From contig NZ_JBGCUS010000001.1 of NCBI RefSeq assembly GCF_041415945.1, positions 4,310,501 to 4,374,500 of the forward strand: DNA of 64,000 nt, read 5' to 3'. Each line of letters begins with the position of its first letter. Positions within the stretch are counted from its first letter, which is position 1. Positions 1-11,300 of this stretch are shown here, one piece after another. The stretch comes from Ancylobacter sp. IITR112 (GTDB taxonomy: Bacteria > Pseudomonadota > Alphaproteobacteria > Rhizobiales > Xanthobacteraceae). The notes beneath the pieces were generated by a model, which saw nothing but the letters and a program-made list of their open reading frames with translations, was not told the DNA's origin and made no database searches. The position numbers and the translations under genes were made by a program.

Positions 1-585
1 ATGATCAACGGCCTGATGACGCTCTCGGGCGCCTGGGACAAGCTGCGCACCGACCCGGTGCTGCGCATGATGGTGGTGTCGGTCGCCTTCTACGGCATGT
101 CGACCTTCGAAGGCCCGATGATGTCGGTGAAGGCGGTGAATTCGCTGTCCCACTACACCGACTGGACCATCGGCCATGTGCATTCCGGCGCGCTGGGCTG
201 GGTCGCCTACATCTCCTTCGGCGCCGTCTACTGCCTGGTGCCGTGGCTCTGGCAGAAGCGGGAACTGTATTCGCTCCGCCTCGTCAACTGGCACTTCTGG
301 ATATCGACCATCGGCATCGTCTTCTACATCTCGGCGATGTGGGTGGCGGGCATCCTGCAGGGCCTGATGTGGCGCGCCTACACCTCGCTCGGCTTCCTCG
401 AATACTCCTTCATCGAGACGGTCGAGGCGATGCACCCCTTCTACATCATCCGCGCGGTGGGCGGCGTGCTGTTCCTGATCGGCGGGCTGATCATGGCCTT
501 CAACCTGATCATGACCATCCGCCAGCCGGATATGGCGGAAGCCGGTTCCGGTGCCCCCACCCCGTCCCTTGTGCCGGCCGAGTGA
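1..585 (+). CDS. ccoN: Cytochrome c oxidase cbb3-type subunit I, C-terminal part (partial)
   Basis: This is the last 194 residues of the haem-copper catalytic subunit of the cbb3 oxidase, an inner-membrane proton-pumping enzyme that reduces O2 at low oxygen. The frame is open at the left edge, so the ATG at base 1 is an internal methionine. The visible part has several membrane spans and the typical CcoN tail, with segments such as [24 protein letters not shown] and [14 protein letters not shown]. The two histidines in [10 protein letters not shown] match the C-terminal haem-ligand region of the family. ccoO begins 12 bases later behind a GAGGAGA ribosome binding site, so both lie in one ccoNOQP operon. 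The promoter and any FixK/FNR box lie outside the window. Confidence 0.97.
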   Translation: MINGLMTLSGAWDKLRTDPVLRMMVVSVAFYGMSTFEGPMMSVKAVNSLSHYTDWTIGHVHSGALGWVAYISFGAVYCLVPWLWQKRELYSLRLVNWHFWISTIGIVFYISAMWVAGILQGLMWRAYTSLGFLEYSFIETVEAMHPFYIIRAVGGVLFLIGGLIMAFNLIMTIRQPDMAEAGSGAPTPSLVPAE

Positions 586-597
586 GGAGACAAGATC

Positions 598-1353
598 ATG
601 GCTGAAGCCGTCGCTCCGAAGAAATCCCTCTGGGCCAAGCACGCCTTCCTTGAGAAGAACTCGATCTGGCTGGTGATCGGCATCCTGCTCGTGGTCGCCA
701 TTGGCGGCCTCGTGGAGATCGTGCCGCTGTTCTACCTCAAGAGCACGATCGAGAAGGTGTCCGGCGTGCGTCCCTGGACGCCGCTGGAACTCGCCGGCCG
801 CAACATCTATGTCCGCGAGGGCTGCTACAACTGCCACTCGCAGATGGTGCGCCCGCTGCGCGACGAGGTGGAACGCTACGGCCACTATTCGCTGGCGGCC
901 GAGAGCATGTATGACCGCCCGTTCCAGTGGGGTTCCAAGCGCACCGGGCCGGACCTCGCCCGCGTCGGCAACAAATATTCCGACGAGTGGCAGCGCCAGC
1001 ACCTCGCCGATCCGCGCTCGGTGGTGCCGGGTTCGATCATGCCGGGCTATCCCTTCCTGGCGCAGACCCCGCTCAAGACCTACGAGATCGCCGACGACAT
1101 GAAGGTCAACGCCGTGCTCGGCGTGCCCTATTCCGAGACGATGATCGCCGAGGCGCTGGCCGACCTGCGGACCCAGGCCAACCCCGACGCCGATGCCGAC
1201 GGGCTGACCGAGCGCTATCCCGGCGCGCAGCAGCGCGACTTCGACGGCAATCCCAAGGTGCTGTCGGAAGCCGATGCGCTGATCGCCTATCTGCAGGCGC
1301 TCGGCACCATGGTCGACTTCAAGCTGTACGACGACAAGGCAAACATCCGCTGA
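598..1353 (+). CDS. ccoO: Cytochrome c oxidase cbb3-type subunit II (mono-haem)
   Basis: CcoO is the membrane-anchored mono-haem cytochrome c that passes electrons towards the CcoN active site. One N-terminal membrane anchor (about residues 20-45) is followed by a periplasmic domain with the haem motif CYNCH in [12 protein letters not shown]. The family signature [13 protein letters not shown] and a methionine in [10 protein letters not shown], a candidate axial ligand, come after it. At 251 residues it has the normal length. It lies 12 bases after ccoN and 10 bases before ccoQ, which is typical ccoNOQP order. No anomaly is seen. Confidence 0.98.
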   Translation: MAEAVAPKKSLWAKHAFLEKNSIWLVIGILLVVAIGGLVEIVPLFYLKSTIEKVSGVRPWTPLELAGRNIYVREGCYNCHSQMVRPLRDEVERYGHYSLAAESMYDRPFQWGSKRTGPDLARVGNKYSDEWQRQHLADPRSVVPGSIMPGYPFLAQTPLKTYEIADDMKVNAVLGVPYSETMIAEALADLRTQANPDADADGLTERYPGAQQRDFDGNPKVLSEADALIAYLQALGTMVDFKLYDDKANIR

Positions 1354-1363
1354 GGAGGCTGGG

Positions 1364-1519
1364 ATGAACGAGACTTATCGCGCCCTCGCCGAATTCGCTC
1401 AGACCTGGGGGCTTCTCTACTTCGTCGGCATCTTCCTCTGCGTGCTCGCCTATGCGCTCTCGCCGCGGCGCAAGGCGCAGTTCGAGGACGCTGCCCGCAT
1501 GCCGCTGCGCGAGGATTGA
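1364..1519 (+). CDS. ccoQ: cbb3-type cytochrome oxidase subunit IV
   Basis: This 51-residue gene lies between ccoO and ccoP. A GGAGG ribosome binding site precedes the ATG by a few bases. The product begins MNETYRALAEFAQTWG and has one membrane helix (about residues 15-33, LLYFVGIFLCVLAYALSP). A charged tail of the kind found in CcoQ follows. CcoQ stabilises the CcoP-CcoNO interaction in the oxidase. The stop codon lies 2 bases before the ccoP ATG, which implies translational coupling. Its identity rests on position, size and topology, since CcoQ sequences are weakly conserved. Confidence 0.9.
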   Translation: MNETYRALAEFAQTWGLLYFVGIFLCVLAYALSPRRKAQFEDAARMPLRED

Positions 1520-1521
1520 TC

Positions 1522-2406
1522 ATGGCCGAGCATCACAAGAACGAAGTCGACGCCGTCACCGGCGTGTCGACGACCGGCCACGAGTGGGACGGCATTCGCG
1601 AGCTGAACAACCCGCTGCCGCGCTGGTGGCTGTGGACCTTCTACGCCACCATCGTCTGGGCGTTTCTCTACTGGATCGCCTATCCTGCCTGGCCGCTGGT
1701 GTCCAACTACACCTCGGGCGTGCTCGGCTGGAAGTCGCGCGAGGCCGTGCAGGTGCAGCTCGCCGATCTTCGCACGCAGCGCGGCGCCTTCGCCGAGAAG
1801 CTGGACGCCGCCTCACTGCAGCAGATCGAGGCGAGCCCGGAACTGCTGGCCTTCGCCCGCGCCCAGGGTCGCGCCGCCTTCGGCGACAATTGCGCTCCCT
1901 GCCACGGCTCGGGTGCCGCCGGCTCCAAGGGCTATCCGAACCTGAACGATGACGACTGGATGTGGGGCGGCTCGCTGGCGCAGATTCAGCAGACCATCCT
2001 GCACGGCATCCGCTCCACCGATGCCGACGCCCATGTCGGCGACATGCCCGCCTTCGGCCGCGACGGCATTCTGCAGCGGCCGGAGATCGTGGCGGTGGCG
2101 GATTATGTGCGCTCGCTGTCCAACCTGCCGGTGCCGAAGGGCGTGACCCCCGACCTCGCCAAGGGCAAGGAGGTGTTCGAAGCCAACTGCGCCGCCTGCC
2201 ACGGCGCCGACGGCAAGGGCAATGTCGAGATGGGCGCGCCCAACCTGACCGATGGCATCTGGCTCTATGGCTCGGACCGCGACACCATCATCGCCACGCT
2301 CACCAATGGCCGTGCCGGCATCATGCCGGCCTGGGCGGGGCGTCTCGATCCGACCACCATCAAGGCCCTCACCGTCTATGTGCACGCGCTCGGGGGTGGA
2401 CAGTAG
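1522..2406 (+). CDS. ccoP: Cytochrome c oxidase cbb3-type subunit III (di-haem)
   Basis: CcoP is the di-haem cytochrome c subunit that receives electrons from soluble cytochromes. The N-terminal cytosolic segment has the conserved DGIRELNNPLPRWW pattern and is followed by a membrane helix (about residues 35-60). Two cytochrome c domains follow, with haem motifs CAPCH and CAACH. The length is 294 residues, usual for the family. The ATG at 1522 is preferred over an in-frame TTG six bases upstream because it sits directly after the ccoQ stop and begins with the family-like MAEHHKNEVD. A strong hairpin terminator follows, so this closes the ccoNOQP unit. Confidence 0.98.
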   Translation: MAEHHKNEVDAVTGVSTTGHEWDGIRELNNPLPRWWLWTFYATIVWAFLYWIAYPAWPLVSNYTSGVLGWKSREAVQVQLADLRTQRGAFAEKLDAASLQQIEASPELLAFARAQGRAAFGDNCAPCHGSGAAGSKGYPNLNDDDWMWGGSLAQIQQTILHGIRSTDADAHVGDMPAFGRDGILQRPEIVAVADYVRSLSNLPVPKGVTPDLAKGKEVFEANCAACHGADGKGNVEMGAPNLTDGIWLYGSDRDTIIATLTNGRAGIMPAWAGRLDPTTIKALTVYVHALGGGQ

Positions 2407-2432
2407 CGCGCGCACCCTGACGGGTTGAGGCC

Positions 2433-2477
2433 ATGCGGCGGGGCGTTTCAGCGACGTCCCGCCGCATAAGCATTTTT
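2433..2477 (+). terminator. Rho-independent terminator after ccoNOQP
   Basis: A perfect 10-bp inverted repeat (ATGCGGCGGG at 2433-2442, CCCGCCGCAT at 2458-2467) is followed by AAGCATTTTT. It lies 27 bases after the ccoP stop and about 100 bases before ccoG. It therefore probably separates the structural oxidase operon from the assembly operon, or lets only part of the transcription continue into ccoG. Confidence 0.8.
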
Positions 2478-2575
2478 CCGCCCGGCAAGCCCCGGATCAA
2501 CGGCTTCCGCAGCCGGGTTTAGAACAGCTCCATGCGACGCGCGAACCCTCACCGGCGCGAGGCTCGGGGACCGAC

Positions 2576-4045
2576 ATGAACATGGCGACCAAGGTGGAAC
2601 GGCTGGAAGAGCCGGAATATGACGACGATGCCCCGCTCTACGAGGCCCGACGCAAGATCTACCCCATCGCCGTGCACGGCACCTTCCGCCGGATCAAATG
2701 GGCGCTGCTGATCATCACGCTGGGCATCTACTACCTTCTGCCCTTCCTGCGCTGGGACCGCGGGCCCAACGCGCCCTCGCAGGCGGTGCTGGTCGACCTC
2801 GCCAATGGGCGGTTCTATTTCTTCTTCATCGAAATCTGGCCGCAGGAAATCTACTACGTCACCGGCCTCTTGATCCTCGCCGCCCTGGTGCTGTTCCTGA
2901 TGAACGCGGTCGCCGGGCGGCTGTGGTGCGGCTATCTGTGCCCGCAAACCGTGTGGACCGACCTGTTCCAGGCGATCGAGCGCATGGTCGAGGGCGACCC
3001 GCGCGAACGGCGCGAAAAGCTGAAGACCGCCTCGCGGACCCAGCGCGCCTTCGAGGCGGCGGCCAAGCATTCGCTGTGGCTGATGGTGGCGTGGTGGACC
3101 GGCGGCGCCTGGGTGCTGTATTTCGCCGACGCGCCGACGCTGGTGTGGCAGCTCTTCACCGGCACCGCGCCGCTGATGGCCTATCTCTGGATCGGCATTC
3201 TCACCTTCACCACCTATGTGCTCGCCGGCCATATGCGCGAGCAGGTGTGCACCTATATGTGCCCCTGGCCGCGCATCCAGGCGGCGCTGACAGACGAATA
3301 CGCCTTCAACGTCACCTACCGCTATGATCGCGGCGAGCCGCGCGGCTCGTTCAAGAAGACCGAGGCGCTGCGCGCGGCGGGCGTGGCGGCCGGCGACTGC
3401 ATCGACTGCAAGCAATGCGTCGCCGCCTGCCCGACCGGGGTCGACATCCGCCTCGGCAGCCAGCTCGCCTGCATCCAGTGCGGCCTGTGCATCGACGCCT
3501 GCGACACGGTGATGAACAAGGTCGGCCGCCCCACCGGGCTGATCGCCTACGACACCGAGATGAATGTCGAGCGCCGCATGAAGGGGTTGGCGCCGGTGAC
3601 CCGGGTGCTGCGCGCCCGCACCCTGCTCTATGCCGGGCTGATCGTCATCGTCGGCGGCATCATGGTGGCGACGCTGGCGATGCGCGGCTCGGAAGGCGTC
3701 TCGGTCATCCATGACCGCAACCCGCTGTTCGTGCGGCTGTCGGACGGCTCGCTGCGCAATGCCTACACGCTGCGCATCGTCAACAAGCAGTCGCTGCCGC
3801 GCCGCTTCGCCATCGCGGTCGAGGGTGTGCCGGAGGCGCGGCTGGAGGTGGTGGGCGGCATTTCCGAGACCGAGAACGGCCATCCCGTGGTCGAGGTCGG
3901 GCCGGACCAGACCTATGAGCTGCGGGCGCTCGTCTCCACCTCGGCCAAGCTGCCGGCCAATGCCTCGCTGCCGGTCACCTTCTCCGTCACCGATGTCGTC
4001 GGCGGCGAGACCTCGACCGCACCCGACCATTTCAAGGGCCCCTGA
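2576..4045 (+). CDS. ccoG: Cytochrome c oxidase accessory protein CcoG (FixG/RdxA)
   Basis: CcoG is a membrane-bound polyferredoxin-like protein needed for cbb3 assembly. In studied bacteria it is linked to reduction of copper for the oxidase. The 489-residue product has N-terminal membrane spans and a NosR/NapH-like core with CGYLCPQTVW and CTYMCPWPRIQ. Two 4Fe-4S motifs follow in CIDCKQCVAACPTG and CIQCGLCIDACD. The C-terminus carries the immunoglobulin-like FixG domain. It opens the ccoGHIS assembly operon. A second ATG lies two codons downstream, so the exact start is uncertain by six bases. Confidence 0.97.
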   Translation: MNMATKVERLEEPEYDDDAPLYEARRKIYPIAVHGTFRRIKWALLIITLGIYYLLPFLRWDRGPNAPSQAVLVDLANGRFYFFFIEIWPQEIYYVTGLLILAALVLFLMNAVAGRLWCGYLCPQTVWTDLFQAIERMVEGDPRERREKLKTASRTQRAFEAAAKHSLWLMVAWWTGGAWVLYFADAPTLVWQLFTGTAPLMAYLWIGILTFTTYVLAGHMREQVCTYMCPWPRIQAALTDEYAFNVTYRYDRGEPRGSFKKTEALRAAGVAAGDCIDCKQCVAACPTGVDIRLGSQLACIQCGLCIDACDTVMNKVGRPTGLIAYDTEMNVERRMKGLAPVTRVLRARTLLYAGLIVIVGGIMVATLAMRGSEGVSVIHDRNPLFVRLSDGSLRNAYTLRIVNKQSLPRRFAIAVEGVPEARLEVVGGISETENGHPVVEVGPDQTYELRALVSTSAKLPANASLPVTFSVTDVVGGETSTAPDHFKGP

Positions 4046-4063
4046 GCCGAAGCGGAGGATGAC

Positions 4064-4561
4064 ATGGCCCCACCCATGAGCGCGCGCGAGCCGCAGGCCG
4101 GTCGGCCGCTGACCGGCCGGACCGTGCTGGTCTGCCTCATCGCCTTTTTCGGCGTGGTGTTCACCGCCAATTTCTTCCTGGTGCGGGCGGCGGTGACCAG
4201 CTTCGGCGGGGTGGAGACGGAAAGCTCCTACAAGGCCGGGCTCGCCTTCAAGGCGGAGGCCGAGGCCGCCGCCGCGCAGGCCGCCCGCCACTGGCAGGTC
4301 GACGCCCATGTCGAGCCGGGCCGTGTCGAGGTCGCCGCGCGCGATGCCAGCGGCCGCCCGCTCGCCGATGTCGACCTCGCGGCGACACTGCGCCACCCGA
4401 CCGACCGCCGCTTCGACGTGACCCTCGATCCCGTCGTCATCGGCGCTGGAAAGTGGCGTGCCAGCGATGCCGTCACCGCCGGGCAATGGGAACTGGTGAT
4501 CGAGCTTTCCCGCGACGGCGAGCGACTGTTCCGCTCCACCAACCGCGTCGTCATCCGCTAG
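4064..4561 (+). CDS. ccoH: cbb3 oxidase assembly protein FixH/CcoH family
   Basis: CcoH is a small membrane protein that takes part in early assembly of the cbb3 oxidase. The product has 165 residues, one N-terminal membrane helix (about residues 20-42, TVLVCLIAFFGVVFTANFFL) and a periplasmic beta-rich domain. The conserved sequence SSYKAGLAFK follows the helix, as in FixH. It lies 18 bases after ccoG and 13 bases before ccoI, in the standard fixGHIS order. Confidence 0.95.
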   Translation: MAPPMSAREPQAGRPLTGRTVLVCLIAFFGVVFTANFFLVRAAVTSFGGVETESSYKAGLAFKAEAEAAAAQAARHWQVDAHVEPGRVEVAARDASGRPLADVDLAATLRHPTDRRFDVTLDPVVIGAGKWRASDAVTAGQWELVIELSRDGERLFRSTNRVVIR

Positions 4562-4574
4562 ACCAGAGCGTACC

Positions 4575-6829
<2,255 letters not shown>

Positions 6830-6833
<4 letters not shown>

Positions 6834-7030
6834 GCGTGCTGCTCTATCTGGTGCCGGCGGCGCTGAGCCTCGGCCTGCTCGGGCTGGTGGCCTTCCTCTG
6901 GTCGCTGCGCAGCGGGCAGTATGACGATATCGAGGGCGCGGCGGTGCGCGTGCTCTCCGATGACGATCTGCACGAAGCGGGGCATGAGCGCCCGGACCGC
7001 AACGCGCTGACCGGCGAGCCGCGGGCATGA
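6830..7030 (+). CDS. ccoS: cbb3-type cytochrome oxidase assembly protein CcoS
   Basis: CcoS is a small single-span membrane protein needed for cofactor insertion into CcoN. The product has 66 residues: one helix (about residues 4-26), then the family hallmark WSLRSGQYDDIEG and a short polar tail. It overlaps ccoI by 4 bases at its start and the next gene by 4 bases at its end. The next gene is therefore translated as part of the same operon. Confidence 0.95.
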
Positions 7031-8178
7031 GCGCGAGCGAGTACTTCGACGCCGATACCGAGGCGGCGCGCGCCGGCCGGCTCGGCTGCGCCTGCCCGGA
7101 AGACGCGCCGCGCGTGCTGCGCCGCTCGCTCGGGCTCGGGCGGCTGGCCGGCGGCTTCGCCCTCGTGGTGCTGGCGCAGGCGCTGACGCTGGGCGCGCTG
7201 CCGCTCGCCGGGGCGATGCTGGCGCCGCGCCCGGACCTCGCCGCCCTGCCGCTCGCCGCGCTGCTGCTGGGCGCGGCGCTGGCGAGCCTGCCCGCCAGCG
7301 TCCTGCTCGACAATTTCGGCCGGCGCGCCGCCTTCGCGCTCGGCGCCAGCCTTGGCGTCGCCGGCGGGCTGATGGCGGCCTATGCGATGGCGCTCGGCGC
7401 CTTCCCGATGCTGGTGCTGGGCGCCGCCTGGCTCGGCGCGGCGCAAGGCTTCGGCATGTTCTACCGCCACGCGGCGGCCTTCGGTGCCGCCACCGGGGCG
7501 CGGGCGGGCATGGTGGCACGCCTCATCGGCGCCGGGGCGCTGGCGGGCCTCGCCGGGCCGCTGCTCGCCGGGGCGGCGGAAGCGGCCTTCGCCCCCTATA
7601 CTTTCGCCGGCACGCTGATCCTCGCCGCGCTGGCGCAGCTCGGCGCGCTGGCCTTCGCCGTGCTGCTGCCCGAGGCGCGCTTCTCGCATGCCGATCTCAC
7701 GGTCGAGGCTATGGCGCAGCCGCAGGAACGCCCGGCGCCGCTGGCCTGGCGGGCGCTGGTGGCCCCGACACTGATCGGCGCGCTGGCCTGGGGGGCGATG
7801 ACGTCAGCCATGGCCGGTGCGCCGCTGTCGCTGGCCGGCTGCGGGGTCGGTGTGCCGCTGATTTCCGGCGTCGTCGCCTGGCATGTGGTGGCGATGTACG
7901 CGCCGGCGCTGGCCGGCGGGATGCTGGTGCGCCGGATCGGCGCGACGCCACTGGCGCTGCTCGCCCTCGCGCTGTGCCTTGGCGCGGCTGTGGCGGTGAC
8001 GCAGGCGAGCGAGGCGGTGACGATCTCGCTCGCTTTTCTCGTGGTCGGCGCCGGCTGGGCGCTGGCGAGCCTTGCCACCACGCTGATGCTGCATGGCGCC
8101 GGCACGCCCAACCGGCTGCAGCTCGCCGCCCATGACGGCGCGCTGCTCGCCGCCGCGCTCGCCGGCGTGCTGATCTAG
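7027..8178 (+). CDS. ccoA: CcoA-like major facilitator superfamily copper importer
   Basis: This 383-residue MFS protein has about twelve membrane spans and is translationally coupled to ccoS. Two motifs point to the CcoA (CalT) family, copper importers required for cbb3 biogenesis in Rhodobacter capsulatus. They are an MxxxM motif (Met258, Met262, MTSAM) and an HxxxM motif (His286, Met290, HVVAM). The 28-residue distance between them equals the spacing I recall for the R. capsulatus motifs (M233xxxM237 and H261xxxM265). The N-terminal cytoplasmic segment also has a CxC pair (Cys21, Cys23). The copper role is inferred from motifs plus operon position. A generic MFS pump is the alternative. 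Confidence 0.8.
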   Translation: MSASEYFDADTEAARAGRLGCACPEDAPRVLRRSLGLGRLAGGFALVVLAQALTLGALPLAGAMLAPRPDLAALPLAALLLGAALASLPASVLLDNFGRRAAFALGASLGVAGGLMAAYAMALGAFPMLVLGAAWLGAAQGFGMFYRHAAAFGAATGARAGMVARLIGAGALAGLAGPLLAGAAEAAFAPYTFAGTLILAALAQLGALAFAVLLPEARFSHADLTVEAMAQPQERPAPLAWRALVAPTLIGALAWGAMTSAMAGAPLSLAGCGVGVPLISGVVAWHVVAMYAPALAGGMLVRRIGATPLALLALALCLGAAVAVTQASEAVTISLAFLVVGAGWALASLATTLMLHGAGTPNRLQLAAHDGALLAAALAGVLI

Positions 8179-8189
8179 CTTTCCTCGCG

Positions 8190-8221
8190 CGTCATCCCGG
8201 ACGGCCGCAGGCCGATCCGCG
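8190..8221. repeat. REP-like intergenic element, copy 1
   Basis: The short GC-rich sequence after the transporter gene contains GTCATCCCGG (8191-8200) followed by an imperfect palindrome (ACGGCCGCAGGCCG). The same decamer recurs at 30769 in another intergenic gap, where it is one arm of a longer inverted repeat. This is typical of small dispersed palindromic elements in Rhizobiales genomes. It may also act as the 3' hairpin of the ccoGHIS-ccoA transcript. Confidence 0.5.
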
Positions 8222-8265
8222 AGACGGACCTCTGTGCGATATTGACGCCCGCGACGGTTTATGTA

Positions 8266-8279
8266 AGTGATCGTTCACT
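8266..8279. promoter_or_regulatory. Candidate TetR-family operator
   Basis: AGTGATCGTTCACT is an inverted repeat (AGTGA, 4 bases, TCACT) of the kind bound by TetR-family repressors of fatty-acid and efflux genes. It lies 24 bases before the start of the acyltransferase/acyl-ACP synthetase gene. The last gene of that operon encodes a TetR-family regulator, so autoregulation is the simplest reading. Confidence 0.6.
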
Positions 8280-8302
8280 GACATTGCGGTGAGGGATCAG
8301 GC

Positions 8303-11300
8303 ATGTTCACGCGGCTGATGACGGCACGGCGCTTCGCGCCGCTGTTCTGGTGCCAGTTTTTCGCGGCGTTCAACGACAATTTCGTGAAGAACGCCATGGC
8401 GCTGCTGATCCTCTACGGCATCGCCCATGTGAATGGAGGCGCGCTGGTGACGCTGGCGGGCGGCGTGTTCATCCTGCCCTTCTTCCTGTTCTCCTCGCTC
8501 GGCGGCCAGCTTGCCGACCGCTACGACAAGGCGCTGATCGCCCGCCGGGTGAAGTTCGCCGAAATCTGGATCGTGCTCATCGCCAGCGCCGGCTTCGTCA
8601 TCCAGTCGATCCCGCTGCTGTTCCTCGGCCTGTTCCTCATGGGCACGCTGAGCGCGCTGTTCGGGCCGGTGAAATACGGCATCCTGCCCGATCACCTCGC
8701 CAAGGACGAACTGGTCTCCGGCAATGCGCTGATCGAGATGGCGACCTTCGCCGCCATTCTCGGCGGCACGGTGGGCGGGGCGCTGGCCTTCACCCACACG
8801 GGCGAATGGGCGGTGGCCGGCTTCACCTTCGTGCTCGCCGTCATCGCCTGGCTTTCCGCCCGCGCCATTCCGCCGACGCTGCCCGGCGCGCCGGACCTCA
8901 AAATCGACCGCAACATCTGGCGCAGCACGATGACGCTGCTCGCCGACATCCGCGCCGAGCGGCCGATCTGGCGCGGGGCGCTGATCGTCTCCTGGTTCTG
9001 GCTGGTCGGCGGCGTGGTGCTCTCGCTGCTGCCCACCCTGGTGAAGGACAATATCGGCGGGCTGGAAAGCGTCGTCACCCTGTTCCTCGTGCTGTTCACC
9101 ATCGGCGTCGCCATCGGCTCGACGCTGGCGGCGAAACTGTCGGAAGGGCGCATCCTGCTGGCGCTGGTGCCGGCGGCGGGGCTGCTGATGGGCGTGTTCG
9201 CGCTCGATCTCGCCTGGCTGATGGGCACGCTCGCCCCCGCCGCCCAGCCGATCGGCTGGGACGAATTCCTCACCTCCGGCGCCGGCGTGCATGCCGCCAT
9301 CGGGCTGATCGGCCTTGCCGCCGCCGGCGGCGCCTTCGTGGTGCCGACCTTCGCCTTCGTGCAGGCCGCCGCTGGCGAGGACCGCCGCGCCCGGGTGATC
9401 GCCGGCAACAATGTGCTGAACGCCGCCTTCATGGTGGCGGGCGCGGTGATCGTCGCCGGCCTGCAATTCGCCGGCTTCACCGCCCCCGCGCTGCTGGGCG
9501 TGATCGGCGCGGCGAGCCTGATCGTCGCCATCCTCGCCGGCCGCGCCTTTCAGGGGCAGGTGATGCGCGACCTGATCAAGCTGGTGTTCCGTGTGCTGTT
9601 CCGCGTCGAGGTGACGGGGGCGGAGCATCTGAAGGCCGCCGGCCCCGGCTCGGTGATCGCCATCAACCATGTGAGCTTCCTCGACGCGCCGCTGATCATG
9701 GCGCTGCTCGACAATGACCCGGTCTTCGCCGTCGACCGCACCATCGCCGAGGCCTGGTGGGTGAAGCCCTTCCTCAAGCTGGTGCGCGCCTTCCCGCTCG
9801 ACCCGACCAAGCCGATGGCGACCCGCGACCTGATCCGCCAGGTGCAGCAGGGCGAGCAATTGGTGATCTTCCCCGAGGGGCGCATCACCGTCACCGGCTC
9901 GATCATGAAGATCTATGACGGCTCGGCGCTGATCGCCGACAAGGCCGACGCGCCCGTGGTGCCGGTGCGGATCGAAGGGCTGGAGCAGACCTATTTCTCC
10001 CGCCTCGACGGCCACCAGACCCGCAAGCGCCTGTTCCCGAAGGTGCGCGTCACCATCCTGCCGCCGCGCAAGCTGAAGGTCGACAAGGAGCTGTTCGGCC
10101 GCAAGCGCCGGCGCGCGGCGGGCGCGGCGCTCTATGACGTGATGAGCGATCTCGTCTTCGAGACCAGCCACACCAATGTCACCGTCTATCAGGCGGTGGA
10201 GGACGCGGCGGTGCGGCTCGGCATGAAGCGCATCGTGCTGGAAGACCCGCTCGGCACCATCCTGTCCTATCGCAAGCTGCTGCTGGGGGCGAAGATCCTC
10301 GGCGACAAGCTGGCGAAGGAAACCGCGCCGGGCGAGAAGGTGGGCGTGCTGCTGCCCAACGCCGCCGGCATCGCCGTGGTGCTGATGGGCCTTTCCCGCC
10401 ATGGCCGCGTGCCTGTCATGCTGAACTACACCGCCGGCGCCACCAATCTCGTCACCGCCTGCAAGGCGGCGGAGGTGAAGCTGGTGGTCGCCTCGCGCGC
10501 CTTCATCGAAAAGGCGCGGCTGGAGGCGGAGGTGGCGGAACTGGAAAAGCATGTGCGGGTGCTGATGAGCGAGGATATCCGCGCCTCGGTCACCACGCCG
10601 GACAAGCTGCGCGCCCTGCTGCCGCTGCCCGCGCCCAAGCCCGCCCATCCCGACGATCCGGCCTTCGTGCTGTTCACCTCAGGCTCGGAAGGCACGCCGA
10701 AGGGCGTCGTGCTCTCCCACCGCAACATCCTGACCAATGTGGCGCAGGTGGCGGCGCGCATCGACTTCTCGCCCGCCGACATCATGTTCAACGTGCTGCC
10801 GGTGTTCCATTCCTTCGGGCTCACCGGCGGGCTGGTGTTGCCGATGGTGTCGGGGCTGAAGACCTATCTCTACCCCTCTCCGCTGCACTACCGGATCATC
10901 CCGGAGCTGGTTTACGCCACCAATGCCACCGCCATTGTCGGCACCGACACCTTCCTCATGGGCTATGCCCGCACCGCCAACCCCTATGATTTCCGCTCGC
11001 TGCGCTTCGTGGTGGCGGGGGCCGAGCCGGTGAAGATGGAAACCCGGCGGGTGTGGATGGAGAAGTTCGGCCACCGCATCCTTGAAGGCTATGGCGTCAC
11101 CGAATGCGCGCCGGTGCTGGCGGTGAACACGCCGATGTTCAACCGCGTCGGCACGGTGGGGCGCATGTTGCCGGGCATCCATCACCGGCTGGAGACCATG
11201 GCCGGCATCGAGGAAGGCGGCAGGCTGCAGGTGCGCGGGCCCAATGTGATGCTCGGCTATCTCCGCGCGGAGAAGCCCGGCGTGATCGAGCCGCCGGAGC

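Noticed and set aside
2478..2575. FNR/FixK box upstream of ccoG
   Set aside because: Only one half-site (ATCAA) is visible and the matching TTGAT at the required distance is absent.
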